DNA of 64,000 nucleotides from Flavobacterium keumense (GTDB lineage Bacteria; Bacteroidota; Bacteroidia; Flavobacteriales; Flavobacteriaceae). The stretch spans positions 1-64,000 of the forward strand of contig NZ_CP092332.1 of the NCBI RefSeq assembly GCF_029866485.1, in the 5' to 3' direction. Shown piece by piece: positions 46,114 through 54,920 of the stretch. A program made the translations under genes and the position numbers. Position 1 is the stretch's first letter; every line of letters starts with the position of its first letter. The notes under the pieces were generated by a model that worked only from the letters and a program-made list of their open reading frames with translations, was not told where the DNA came from and made no database searches.

Positions 46114-47253
46114 TTATTTTAGAATATTTCTAGAAATCACTACTTTTTGAATTTCGGTAGTTCCTTCTCCAATAGTACATAATTTAGCATCCCTGTAAAA
46201 CTTCTCTACCGGATAGTCTTTAGTATACCCATATCCTCCATGAATTTGAATAGCATCGGTAGCCACTTTCACACACATTTCAGAAGCATACATCTTACCC
46301 ATAGCGCCAAGTGTGGTGACTGGTCTATTATTTTCTTTTAAGAAAGCAGCCTTATGTAACAACAACTCAGCAGCTTCAATTTCGGTAGCCATGTCAGCTA
46401 GTTTAAACGAAACACCTTGAAAGTCCGATATTGGTTTTCCAAACTGATGTCTTTCTTTGGAATATTTTAAAGAGGCCTCATATGCCCCTTTAGCAATCCC
46501 CAAAGCCAAAGCACCTATAGAAATTCTCCCACCATCTAAGACTTTCATTGCCTGAATAAATCCCTGCCCTACTTCTCCTAAACGATTCGCATCTGGAATT
46601 CGACAATTATCAAAAATCAATTCTGCCGTCTCGCTCGCTCGCATTCCTAATTTATTTTCTTTTTTTCCTGAGCTAAAACCTGGCATCCCTTTTTCAACTA
46701 CAAAAGCAGTCATTCCTTTAGAATCTCCTTTTTCACCAGTTCTAACTACAACTACAGCTATTTGACCCGAAATAGCGTGTGTAATAAAATTTTTAGCTCC
46801 ATTGATAATCCAATCATTTCCATCTCTAACCGCAGTAGTACTCATTCCACCCGCATCTGAACCTGTGTTATGCTCCGTTAAGCCCCAAGCACCAATATGC
46901 TCTCCAGAAGCCAACTTTGGAATCCATTTTTTCTTTTGCTCTTCATTTCCAAAAGCTAAAATATGATTGGTACACAGTGAATTATGTGCCGCAACAGACA
47001 GTCCTATTGAAGGGTCTACTTTAGACAACTCTTCAACAATTGTTATGTACTCGTGATAACCTAAACCAGAACCACCTAATTCTTCAGGAACTAAAATTCC
47101 CATAAATCCCATTTCTCCTAATTTTTTAAACAAGGGAACTGGAAAAATTTGCGCTTCATCCCACTCCATTATATTTGGTCGAATGTTTTGTTCTGCAAAA
47201 TCTCGTATCGACTGCGCAATGAGTAATTGTGTTTCGTTATAATCGAAATTCAT
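46114..47253 (-). CDS. Acyl-CoA dehydrogenase
   Basis: FAD-dependent alpha,beta-dehydrogenation of acyl-CoA, 379 residues. Typical motifs: WGLTEHNTGSDAGGMSTTA (FAD/substrate loop), FGKPISDFQGVSFKLADM, and the C-terminal region QIHGGYGYTKDYPVEKFYRDAKLCTIGEGTTEIQK. There the Glu in IGEGTTE stands at the position of the catalytic base of short-chain/butyryl-type enzymes. It feeds electrons to ETF. The chain length preferred is not clear. It is 15 bases after the HhH gene, so probably cotranscribed. Confidence 0.94.
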   Translation of the reverse strand: MNFDYNETQLLIAQSIRDFAEQNIRPNIMEWDEAQIFPVPLFKKLGEMGFMGILVPEELGGSGLGYHEYITIVEELSKVDPSIGLSVAAHNSLCTNHILAFGNEEQKKKWIPKLASGEHIGAWGLTEHNTGSDAGGMSTTAVRDGNDWIINGAKNFITHAISGQIAVVVVRTGEKGDSKGMTAFVVEKGMPGFSSGKKENKLGMRASETAELIFDNCRIPDANRLGEVGQGFIQAMKVLDGGRISIGALALGIAKGAYEASLKYSKERHQFGKPISDFQGVSFKLADMATEIEAAELLLHKAAFLKENNRPVTTLGAMGKMYASEMCVKVATDAIQIHGGYGYTKDYPVEKFYRDAKLCTIGEGTTEIQKVVISRNILK

Positions 47254-47268
47254 AATTTATGGTTCTGA

Positions 47269-48153
47269 TTAAAAGTCCAAATATAAACTAATTATTTTTG
47301 CTTTATCAACAGGAAAATTTTTAATTTTTATTAAATCATCAACAGAATTGATAGTACCATTCATACTCCGATAAATTACTATTTGTTTTGCTACTGCATA
47401 TTTAAAGTAAGGAAATTGTGCTAATTCTTTTATCGAAGCATTATTAACATCTACTTTTTTTATTCCGGTCATAGATTTTACTTTAAATTGTTTATTTAGA
47501 TTAGTCAATACTTCAGGTGACAAACCCCAAACTTCATTAAGTTGCTCCATATCGACAAAGGCACCCAAACTTTCTTTGTAACTTACTATTCGCTGAGCAA
47601 TTACTTCTCCGACACCATATACTTTAACCAGCTCTTGGGTAGTAGCCATATTAATATCAATCACTATTGGCTTTCCTTTATTTATAAAAACGGGGTAATT
47701 TGGATTATTATATGTTTTCCATTTTGTTTTGTGGTTCACCCAGTCCGGAAATTTAAAATAAGGTGCAATTACCCTTAATAAAGAATCTGAAACTTGAGTC
47801 ACTTTTTGAAATTCTTCAGCTGAATTCACAAATTTATTTTGTTTTCGAAAAGACAACAATCTTTCTATTTCTTTTACATTCATTCCTAATTTATAGCCTT
47901 TATAATCTGAAATAAAATTGGGATTAAAAGGATATAATTTAGATTCTTTTATCGTCATAGTCGATTTTAAAGAGTCTATTTCTATTTGTACTGCAAGCCA
48001 TTTTTCTTTTTCAGAATTTTGTTTGATTGGCCAACTAAAATCAACAAAAAAATAGATTGTTTGTAAAACTACAATCAAAACTAACAAAGCTAAAAGACCA
48101 GATCGTTGTGATTTAGAAAAATTAAAATACGTGAAGCACTTTTTGAAATTCAT
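47269..48153 (-). CDS. Membrane-anchored helix-hairpin-helix protein (ComEA-like)
   Basis: A protein of 294 residues from ATG 48153 (MNFKKCFTYFNFSKSQRSGLLALL); an in-frame TTG four codons earlier is less likely. One N-terminal transmembrane helix (LLALLVLIVVLQTIYFFVDF) is followed by at least three HhH repeats: VKEIERLLSFRKQNKFVNSAEEF, DINMATTQELVKVYGVGEVIAQRIVSYKESLG, and DVNNASIKELAQFPYFKYAVAKQIVIYRSMNG. HhH repeats bind DNA non-specifically, as in the competence protein ComEA. A DNA-uptake role is possible but unproven; no com genes are nearby. Confidence 0.87.
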   Translation of the reverse strand: MNFKKCFTYFNFSKSQRSGLLALLVLIVVLQTIYFFVDFSWPIKQNSEKEKWLAVQIEIDSLKSTMTIKESKLYPFNPNFISDYKGYKLGMNVKEIERLLSFRKQNKFVNSAEEFQKVTQVSDSLLRVIAPYFKFPDWVNHKTKWKTYNNPNYPVFINKGKPIVIDINMATTQELVKVYGVGEVIAQRIVSYKESLGAFVDMEQLNEVWGLSPEVLTNLNKQFKVKSMTGIKKVDVNNASIKELAQFPYFKYAVAKQIVIYRSMNGTINSVDDLIKIKNFPVDKAKIISLYLDF

Positions 48154-48290
48154 AGATTGGGACAATTTAAAATTTGGGATATTTAAAAATAAGAAAAAAA
48201 TGAATTAAAAGAAAAAACATAGATAAATTTCCCTCATTAAACAATCAACCTCTATGTATAATTCACTTTTTATAACTTTAAAAGCAATTA

Positions 48291-48324
48291 TTGTTTTTAT
48301 TTTTTACAAAAAACTATACATTTG
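48291..48324 (+). promoter_or_regulatory. Promoter of the second APC permease
   Basis: TTG (48291-48293), 23 bases, TACATTTG (48317-48324), 29 bases before the ATG. Spacing is at the long end for Bacteroidota. Confidence 0.5.
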
Positions 48325-48353
48325 GAAATTAATAACTAAAACAAAAAACAACC

Positions 48354-49814
48354 ATGTCAATTTGGAGAATTAAACCTATTTCAGCTTTTGAAGCTGATAT
48401 GAAAAAAAGCGACCTAAAAAGAGTTCTAGGAAAATGGAGCTTAACAGCTATTGGTGTCGGAGCTATTATTGGAGGAGGTATTTTTGTTCTAACAGGAACA
48501 GGAGCCTATTACCATGCTGGCCCAGCACTCGCTATTTCATTTATTATTGCAGGTATTGCATGTGTTTTCGCAGCACTATGTTATTCAGAATTTGCGTCAA
48601 TATTACCTGTTGAAGGCTCTGCTTATGCCTATGCCTATGGGACGATTGGAGAAATATTTGCGTGGATAATTGGATGGGGGCTAATATTGGAATACGCTAT
48701 GGGATCAATGACTGTTGCTGTTTCTTGGTCGGGCTATTTCAATAAATTACTCAAAATCTTTCATATCCAACTCCCAGAATGGCTTACTACCGATCCTGCG
48801 AGTTATACTGGCGAAGGTTTTTCCATGAACTTACCTGCTTTCTTAATTGTATTATTTGTTATATCTATTTTGATTAAAGGAACTCAAAATGCTGCAAAGG
48901 CTAATAACATGATTGTTCTTTTAAAAGTTTCTGCAGTAGTATTTGTAATCATTGCTGGCGCTTTCTTTATCAATATTGACAATTGGTCTCCTTTTATTCC
49001 AGAAGCAACTCAAATTATTGAAAAAGAATCTACTCATAGTGCCTACGGAATAACTGGAATAATATCCGGTGCTGCTGCCATCTTTTTTGCTTATGTAGGA
49101 TTTGATGCTGTTTCAACACAAGCGGGAGAAGCGATCAATCCAAAAAAAGATGTTCCTTTTGCTATTATTGCCTCTTTATTAATTTGTACCATTTTGTACA
49201 TCTTAGTTTCACTAGTTTTAACCGGAATGATGAACTATCAAGACTTCAATCCGCTAGGAAAATATCCAGATGCAATTAAAGCTCCTGTTGCTTATGCATT
49301 TGATATAGCTGGGCAAGGTTGGGCTGGTTTAATCATTACTGTAGCAGCTACAATTGGTTTAATTTCTGTGTTAATGGTTATGATAATGGGACAGTCAAGA
49401 ATATTTTTAGGCATGTCCAAAGATGGATTAATTCCACAAGTATTCTCAAAAGTCAATCAAGCATCAGGGACTCCAAAAACTAATTTAATGATTTTAGGTG
49501 CTGTTATATCAATTGTAGCTGCTTTTACTCCAATTAACGAATTAGCAGACATGACTAGCTTTGGAACACTTTTTGCCTTTACTATGGTATGTATCGCAGT
49601 ATGGATGTTGCGAATTAAACAACCTAACCTAACAAGGACGTTTAAGGTTCCTGCGTTACCTGTAATAGCTGTATGTGGTATTTTAATTAATAGTTATCTC
49701 ATTATCAATTTGAGTGCTAAAGCACAACTATTCTCTGGGTGCTGGTTATTAATTGGTATTGTAATATATTTTAGCTATAGCAAAAGTCGCTCTAGGTTAA
49801 ATAATCAGAATTAA
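48354..49814 (+). CDS. APC-superfamily amino-acid permease (cationic amino-acid type)
   Basis: Inner-membrane transporter of 486 residues with 12 to 13 hydrophobic helices. The first helix has GVGAIIGGGIFVLTGTGAYYHAGPALAISF, the CAT/YfnA-type APC signature. FFAYVGFDAVSTQAGEAINPKKDVP in helix 6-7 and the IFLGMSKDGLIPQVFSKVN loop fit the CAT subfamily of cationic amino-acid transporters. It is distinct from the permease at 16043-17452. The gene is monocistronic with its own terminator. Confidence 0.92.
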   Translation: MSIWRIKPISAFEADMKKSDLKRVLGKWSLTAIGVGAIIGGGIFVLTGTGAYYHAGPALAISFIIAGIACVFAALCYSEFASILPVEGSAYAYAYGTIGEIFAWIIGWGLILEYAMGSMTVAVSWSGYFNKLLKIFHIQLPEWLTTDPASYTGEGFSMNLPAFLIVLFVISILIKGTQNAAKANNMIVLLKVSAVVFVIIAGAFFINIDNWSPFIPEATQIIEKESTHSAYGITGIISGAAAIFFAYVGFDAVSTQAGEAINPKKDVPFAIIASLLICTILYILVSLVLTGMMNYQDFNPLGKYPDAIKAPVAYAFDIAGQGWAGLIITVAATIGLISVLMVMIMGQSRIFLGMSKDGLIPQVFSKVNQASGTPKTNLMILGAVISIVAAFTPINELADMTSFGTLFAFTMVCIAVWMLRIKQPNLTRTFKVPALPVIAVCGILINSYLIINLSAKAQLFSGCWLLIGIVIYFSYSKSRSRLNNQN

Positions 49815-49827
49815 ACATAAACCATTC

Positions 49828-49864
49828 AAAAAGAAGAGCTCCCAAATAGGAGCTCTTCTTTTTT
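49828..49864 (+). terminator. Terminator between the APC permease and the PspC gene
   Basis: AAAAAGAAGAGCTCC (49828-49842) / GGAGCTCTTCTTTTT (49849-49863), a perfect 15-bp stem, symmetrical between convergent genes. Confidence 0.9.
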
Positions 49865-50102
49865 ATAAATCAAAAACTGAGCTTCGTTTAGCTCTAATCA
49901 AATCCTTTAATCGGATCCAAAAAGCTAATACTAAATAGACCGCAAACCACAACCCGACTGTTACAAAAGACAAATAGATAAAAAACAATCGCACACTGCT
50001 GGCACGCATCCCTAAAGCATCCGCTAATCGAGACGACACATGAAATCCATGTTTTTCTAGAAAAAATTTTAATTGATTCAAAGTAATCGAATTTAATTCC
50101 AA
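49863..50102 (-). CDS. Small PspC-domain membrane protein
   Basis: A protein of 79 residues. The middle (SSRLADALGMRASSVRLFFIYLSFVTVGLWFAVYLVLAFWI) is a PspC domain: a short amphipathic start, then one to two hydrophobic helices, followed by a basic tail. PspC proteins take part in envelope-stress sensing, but in Bacteroidota such short versions are of unknown role. Its stop overlaps the terminator shared with the permease. It is 25 bases after the DUF2851 gene. Confidence 0.8.
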   Translation of the reverse strand: MELNSITLNQLKFFLEKHGFHVSSRLADALGMRASSVRLFFIYLSFVTVGLWFAVYLVLAFWIRLKDLIRAKRSSVFDL

Positions 50103-50127
50103 AATTACATAAATTTCAATTAACGGA

Positions 50128-51396
50128 TTAATTTTTGATCGATTCTATCCCAATAGCACAATTCATACATTTTCCATAATTACAATATTCATTTTTTAAC
50201 TGTAATAAAGATTGTGTTTCAAATGCATTAGTAGCATTTATCCCAAAAAATTTAAATTTATCGACCACGGCATTTTTTTCAGGGGCAATCTCATGTAATA
50301 ATTGAATCAAATAGTCGCTATTCTCTTTTCCTTGACTTTGTGCATAAGCAAACTGAAAAGGAACAATGGTGTTTATTATGAGTAAATCAACAAATGATTT
50401 TGACAACATTTTTCTTTTATTTGGACTTACTTTGTCAAATTGATAATGATCTAGCCAGTATGACGTAGTTGACACTTCAAAAAGCGCATAGATTGATTCA
50501 ACAGAATTTGACGATATTATTTTTGAAAATAAATTATAGTGATGGTGGTACAAATTAGCTAATTGAGACAATCTAATTGTTGGAAAATTATCTGGTCGAT
50601 GTCTAAAAAACTGTACTGGAGGGAGAATTGGCTTATTTAATTGATACTTCTGAAGTAAATAATAATATCGAAAATGTAACTCTTTATAATACTCATCTTG
50701 TTTTTCTGAATCGAGTAAACCTGCATTTCCAAAAAACAAAGCTTCTATATTAATTTGTTCTGAAGATTCTTTTCTAATTATTGAAAATGGAATTGATTTA
50801 GCTAATTCAAAAAACTGCTCTCCATTAGTATTCAAACCAAAATTTCTAGCTAGTAAAACAAATAATACTTCCTCCCAATCTGAATTAGATTGAGTGAGTA
50901 AGTTTGAAATAGACTTTGATTTTCTTTCTAACCGTTCAAAAAACAAACGCTCTTGCCAATTCCTTAAAAGAAATTCATCAAAATTAGCCAATCGATTTTC
51001 ACAAAACAGCCACGATTTTGTAACACGCAATGACTGATAATTATCTATCGTTTTTGAACTAACATAATTATTTAATTCCAAAACTGGAATTACCGAATTA
51101 TCCTTCCTAAATACATCAATATCATGTTCCCAAACTACGTGAAGAATTACATTATCATAGGCTGAATCTTGCTCATGATGATGTACATACCAATCGGATG
51201 ATTTCAAATGCATTTCCACACTACCAGCCCATTTTTGAGTGCCTATTATAATTTGGGCATTGAAAAAATCAGGACCTGCTTGTTTTAAATGAAATCCAAC
51301 GTGAATAATTGTAACAACTTCTCCTTTGGTAGTTTTAAGATTTAATGTGTCGAAATTTTTAAATTTCCAGAGGTAGTGTAAAAAATCTTCTTTCAT
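50128..51396 (-). CDS. DUF2851-family protein
   Basis: A protein of 422 residues without signal peptide. The N-terminal half has the family pattern IHVGFHLKQAGPDFFNAQIIIGTQKWAGSVEMHLKSSDWYVHHHEQDSAYDNVILHVVWEHD, rich in His, Asp and Glu, which looks like a nuclease- or metal-binding-type fold. The C-terminus ends in a cysteine cluster (CNYGKCMNCAIG). The function is unknown. It is followed by the PspC gene and probably cotranscribed with it. Confidence 0.83.
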   Translation of the reverse strand: MKEDFLHYLWKFKNFDTLNLKTTKGEVVTIIHVGFHLKQAGPDFFNAQIIIGTQKWAGSVEMHLKSSDWYVHHHEQDSAYDNVILHVVWEHDIDVFRKDNSVIPVLELNNYVSSKTIDNYQSLRVTKSWLFCENRLANFDEFLLRNWQERLFFERLERKSKSISNLLTQSNSDWEEVLFVLLARNFGLNTNGEQFFELAKSIPFSIIRKESSEQINIEALFFGNAGLLDSEKQDEYYKELHFRYYYLLQKYQLNKPILPPVQFFRHRPDNFPTIRLSQLANLYHHHYNLFSKIISSNSVESIYALFEVSTTSYWLDHYQFDKVSPNKRKMLSKSFVDLLIINTIVPFQFAYAQSQGKENSDYLIQLLHEIAPEKNAVVDKFKFFGINATNAFETQSLLQLKNEYCNYGKCMNCAIGIESIKN

Positions 51397-51472
51397 TCAG
51401 GGGGCTATTAAATGAAAAACTAATGTACTAAAATAATACTCGATTTAAGTCACTTTGTTAAAAAAAATCATT

Positions 51473-53428
51473 TTAATCAAAGAAATTCCATATTAAGCCA
51501 AATCGAATGGTAAAATCACGATAAGGATTATTTGGAGAAGCAAAATAATTATTACCCGTTAATAAAGAATTAAAATGTTCCGCTTTAAAATAAATACGTG
51601 TTCTTTGAATTTTAGCATTCACAAAAAAATCAAGATTAGGAAAATCACCTATCTGTTTTTCTCTTTGTACAAAAAACTCTCCAACCACAGGATTATATTC
51701 GTTAGCATAGTATTTTGTAAAATAATTAAAAATTAAACCGGCTTGAAGATATAATGCTTTTTTGAAAAAATAATCTGTGAAATAAATTGTGTTTCTTGTG
51801 ACCAATTCTGGCACATTTAACACCACTTCATCTTGTCCTACTCTCTGGTATAACACAGTATTATCTAAGGCAAATTTACCCGATCTAAATTCCTTACTTA
51901 GTTTCAAAGACATATAATTGATTGTTCCTCCATATTGTGCTGGAGCAATGATTTGAGTATGTGTCAATTTTTGAGATACTGAAGAAACATCATTAAAATA
52001 CAAATGGTCCTTTAAAACTGAAAACTGAAAAGAGGCATTCAACCACGGATTAGTAGCGGTTGCAGCTAATGAATTGATTTTTTCATTTTTAAAATCATTT
52101 GACCAATTATAAGCGATATAACTACTTTGGTACAAATTGTAGTTATTATTTGGCAATTTATTGATGTTTTGATATTGAAATGTAAATTGATTTTCCTCAT
52201 CTAGATCAAATTGCATTTTGGCATCTAAATTAGATAATGACTGATTAGTAATAGATCTAGAATACAAAAACTTTCCATTCCATTTATTTTTACGATATTC
52301 ATATTCGCTCCCTAGATTATTAATTTTTTGAGACAAAATATTAACTACTGTCCTATTATCAAAAATCAAAATTTGATTGTAATAATAATTTGACCTAAAG
52401 TCATCTGCAAAAAAACGAAACTTTCCAATAGAACTATTTTCATACGTTAGGCCAAACTTATTATACATTTTATTATAATGTGTTTGATCATTTATTCCGC
52501 TTGTTTTGAATGAATCTCCAAATCGATATACAATAGTTCCACTTAAAGTTGAAGGAACGGTTGCTTGATTGTACTCAAAAAACTTATTTTCGTAATTAAA
52601 TTGGTGATTTACATACAAATTATTACTTTTTGAAAGTGTGCTTATTCTAAAAACATGATCTAAAAACACCCTCTTACCTTTAAGAAAAGACTTAGCATCA
52701 GTCAGAAAAACTTCTAATCGTTGTCTGTTCTTATAATCTACATCACCGCTTTCAAAATCACTAACAGTAGTAATCCCTCCATTTTCTTCGTTGAGAATAT
52801 CCTGTTGTACATAATGAAAATTGGCTCTATACTGTTGATTACTTGTATTATAACTAGTGGTAAACCTAAAATTACCTGTACTTGCCAATTGATTCATATA
52901 TTTTCCTTCCGATCGTAATCCTCTATAGGCAATTGAAAAATTGAGATTTGGAGAAGTATTCAAAGTAAAAAAAGAATCTACTGATTGCCCTTTCAATTGT
53001 GTAGTTTTAAAATACAACTCCGTTACAGGAGTAGCTACTGAAGCATAACGAATTTGATCAGCTTCTAAAAAATTAAAATGTTTTGCTTTAAACCCAAATT
53101 CAGGGTAAAGAGAAAATCCCGTCAAACTGTATTGAAGTGTATTATACGTTTGCCCATCATTAGGAAATGGTAACAACCCAAAATTATCTTTTCTTAAATA
53201 ATTATGGCTGTATTCTTTTTGGATCGTCAAAGAGGTGTCTATATAAGTAGTATCTCTATCTAAAGTAATTACGCGATACCTATCTATAGTAGCTGTCTTT
53301 TTCTTAATAGATTTAGTACTATCTGACATATTCTGGTATGAAGAATTAAAATCAGTTGCACCTTTTTTATTTTGAGAAAAAGCAACAATAGAAATAAATA
53401 AAAAAAGTAATTTAAGATAAATTCTCAT
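51473..53428 (-). CDS. Putative porin (outer-membrane beta-barrel)
   Basis: A protein of 651 residues from ATG 53428 (MRIYLKLLFLFISIVAFSQ, a signal peptide); a TTG two codons upstream is ignored. The rest shows alternating aromatic/polar strands with many Tyr, Asn and Phe and ends in a strand closing with F (IRFGLIWNFFD), as in barrel proteins. It belongs to the 'putative porin' group common in Flavobacteriaceae. No plug domain or TonB box is present. Substrate unknown. Confidence 0.82.
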   Translation of the reverse strand: MRIYLKLLFLFISIVAFSQNKKGATDFNSSYQNMSDSTKSIKKKTATIDRYRVITLDRDTTYIDTSLTIQKEYSHNYLRKDNFGLLPFPNDGQTYNTLQYSLTGFSLYPEFGFKAKHFNFLEADQIRYASVATPVTELYFKTTQLKGQSVDSFFTLNTSPNLNFSIAYRGLRSEGKYMNQLASTGNFRFTTSYNTSNQQYRANFHYVQQDILNEENGGITTVSDFESGDVDYKNRQRLEVFLTDAKSFLKGKRVFLDHVFRISTLSKSNNLYVNHQFNYENKFFEYNQATVPSTLSGTIVYRFGDSFKTSGINDQTHYNKMYNKFGLTYENSSIGKFRFFADDFRSNYYYNQILIFDNRTVVNILSQKINNLGSEYEYRKNKWNGKFLYSRSITNQSLSNLDAKMQFDLDEENQFTFQYQNINKLPNNNYNLYQSSYIAYNWSNDFKNEKINSLAATATNPWLNASFQFSVLKDHLYFNDVSSVSQKLTHTQIIAPAQYGGTINYMSLKLSKEFRSGKFALDNTVLYQRVGQDEVVLNVPELVTRNTIYFTDYFFKKALYLQAGLIFNYFTKYYANEYNPVVGEFFVQREKQIGDFPNLDFFVNAKIQRTRIYFKAEHFNSLLTGNNYFASPNNPYRDFTIRFGLIWNFFD

Positions 53429-53491
53429 TTGCAAATAAAATAGGATCTCTCCAATTAGCTTCGCAAAGGTAATTGATATAAAGGGATAAAA

Positions 53492-53525
53492 AAAACAGCA
53501 GTAAACAATTGCTTACTGCTGTTTT
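53492..53525 (-). terminator. Terminator after the SusD-like gene
   Basis: AAAACAGCAGTAA (53492-53504) / TTACTGCTGTTTT (53513-53525), a perfect 13-bp stem. It separates susD from the porin gene. Confidence 0.87.
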
Positions 53526-53547
53526 GGAATAATTAATATTATAATAA

Positions 53548-54915
53548 TTAATAATTATAATTTTGTTTCATATTAGGATTACCATTTATCTCCGACTGAG
53601 GAATTGGGAAAGCTAATCTGTAGTCTCCATATGCAAAAGCAGCAGTAGCCTTGGGACTAGTAGGTGTACCTAAACCATTTCTTATTCTGTCATCAAACCT
53701 AAACCCTTCAAAAGCCAATTCTTTTCTTCTTTCAAGCAATATATTGGCTTTAGTTGCTGTAGTATATGCAGTAGCTCCTCTTTGTGCTGTTATCCTATTA
53801 ATTTGTGTTAAAGCTCCTGCAGCATCCCCAGTCTCAAAAAGTGCTTCAGCATAATTCAATACAATTTCTTCATAACGAATTACTTTTGTATTTGTAGCTA
53901 ATTTAGTGTACTTACCTATATTTCTAACATAGCCAGAGATAGTTCCTATCATAAATGCAGAGTTTCTAACGTCTGTAGATTCATATATAGATTGAAAGTT
54001 TTGAGTTGTGTTAATTACTACATCACCATAATTTGTAGCTCCATAAATCTGGTACAGCCCATTAATCCCATTATTATCATTTGATAACTGAACTAATTCA
54101 AATACCGAGTTAACTTGTTTCCCATCAGCAGAAAATGAGGACACAAATCCTGACTGAGGAACAATTGTGGCGGTTCCTAATCCTAAAGCAGTAGCCGCAG
54201 CATCTTTTGCAATTGCCCAATCACCAAAATAAACACCTACTCTTGATTTAATGGCATAGGCCGATTGCTTATTAATTTTTGTATAATCCAATGTAGAACC
54301 AAACAAAGGTAAAGCAGCATCTAAATCTTGATAAATGAATTGTTTTACTTCAGAAACTTTATTACGAGCCGGAGACAATTGAGTTAAATCTCTATATGTT
54401 TTTACATAAGGAACACCCAGTGCATCCATTCCTCCCTGTCCAGCTACATGATGTTGACCATACAATTTTAATAAATCAAAATGAGCTAAAGCTCTTGCTA
54501 CTAAAGCTTGGGCTTTTAAATCATTTGCAGCACTCCCTTCAATAGAAGAATTGATAATTAAATTAGCATTCGCAATCACCCTATATATTTGAGTCCATGT
54601 ATCGGTAGGATAAGCAGCAGAGGCTGTTAAAGTCCCTGTGCCAACATTTAGAAATCTACCTGAAGCGTTGTTTGAATATGCATTATCTGTTCTACATTCA
54701 TTATAAATAATGTAATCTCTACCATAATAAGGAACAGCAACCATTCTTTTATACATTCCATTCGCCAATAGTGACAAGTCTTGAACAGTACTTGGTGGGT
54801 TCAAATTAAAGTCTCTATTTTGAACCAAGCTAGGCTCTAGAGAATCTGATGAGCATGATACCATCGTTGCAGAAAAAACCACAACCGATAAAATTTTTAT
54901 AAATATTCTTTTCAT
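53548..54915 (-). CDS. SusD/RagB-family surface lipoprotein
   Basis: A protein of 455 residues. The lipoprotein signal is SVVVFSATMVSCSSDS, with lipidated Cys in the VSC lipobox. The SusD N-terminal region follows (NPPSTVQDLSLLANGMYKRM) and the C-terminal RagB part has LLERRKELAFEGFRFDDRIR and the ending AFPIPQSEINGNPNMKQN. SusD proteins sit on the cell surface as the lid of a SusC transporter and bind the nutrient. The gene follows susC by 5 bases. No glycosidase, peptidase or regulator lies next to the pair, so the substrate is open. Confidence 0.94.
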   Translation of the reverse strand: MKRIFIKILSVVVFSATMVSCSSDSLEPSLVQNRDFNLNPPSTVQDLSLLANGMYKRMVAVPYYGRDYIIYNECRTDNAYSNNASGRFLNVGTGTLTASAAYPTDTWTQIYRVIANANLIINSSIEGSAANDLKAQALVARALAHFDLLKLYGQHHVAGQGGMDALGVPYVKTYRDLTQLSPARNKVSEVKQFIYQDLDAALPLFGSTLDYTKINKQSAYAIKSRVGVYFGDWAIAKDAAATALGLGTATIVPQSGFVSSFSADGKQVNSVFELVQLSNDNNGINGLYQIYGATNYGDVVINTTQNFQSIYESTDVRNSAFMIGTISGYVRNIGKYTKLATNTKVIRYEEIVLNYAEALFETGDAAGALTQINRITAQRGATAYTTATKANILLERRKELAFEGFRFDDRIRNGLGTPTSPKATAAFAYGDYRLAFPIPQSEINGNPNMKQNYNY

Positions 54916-54920
54916 AATTC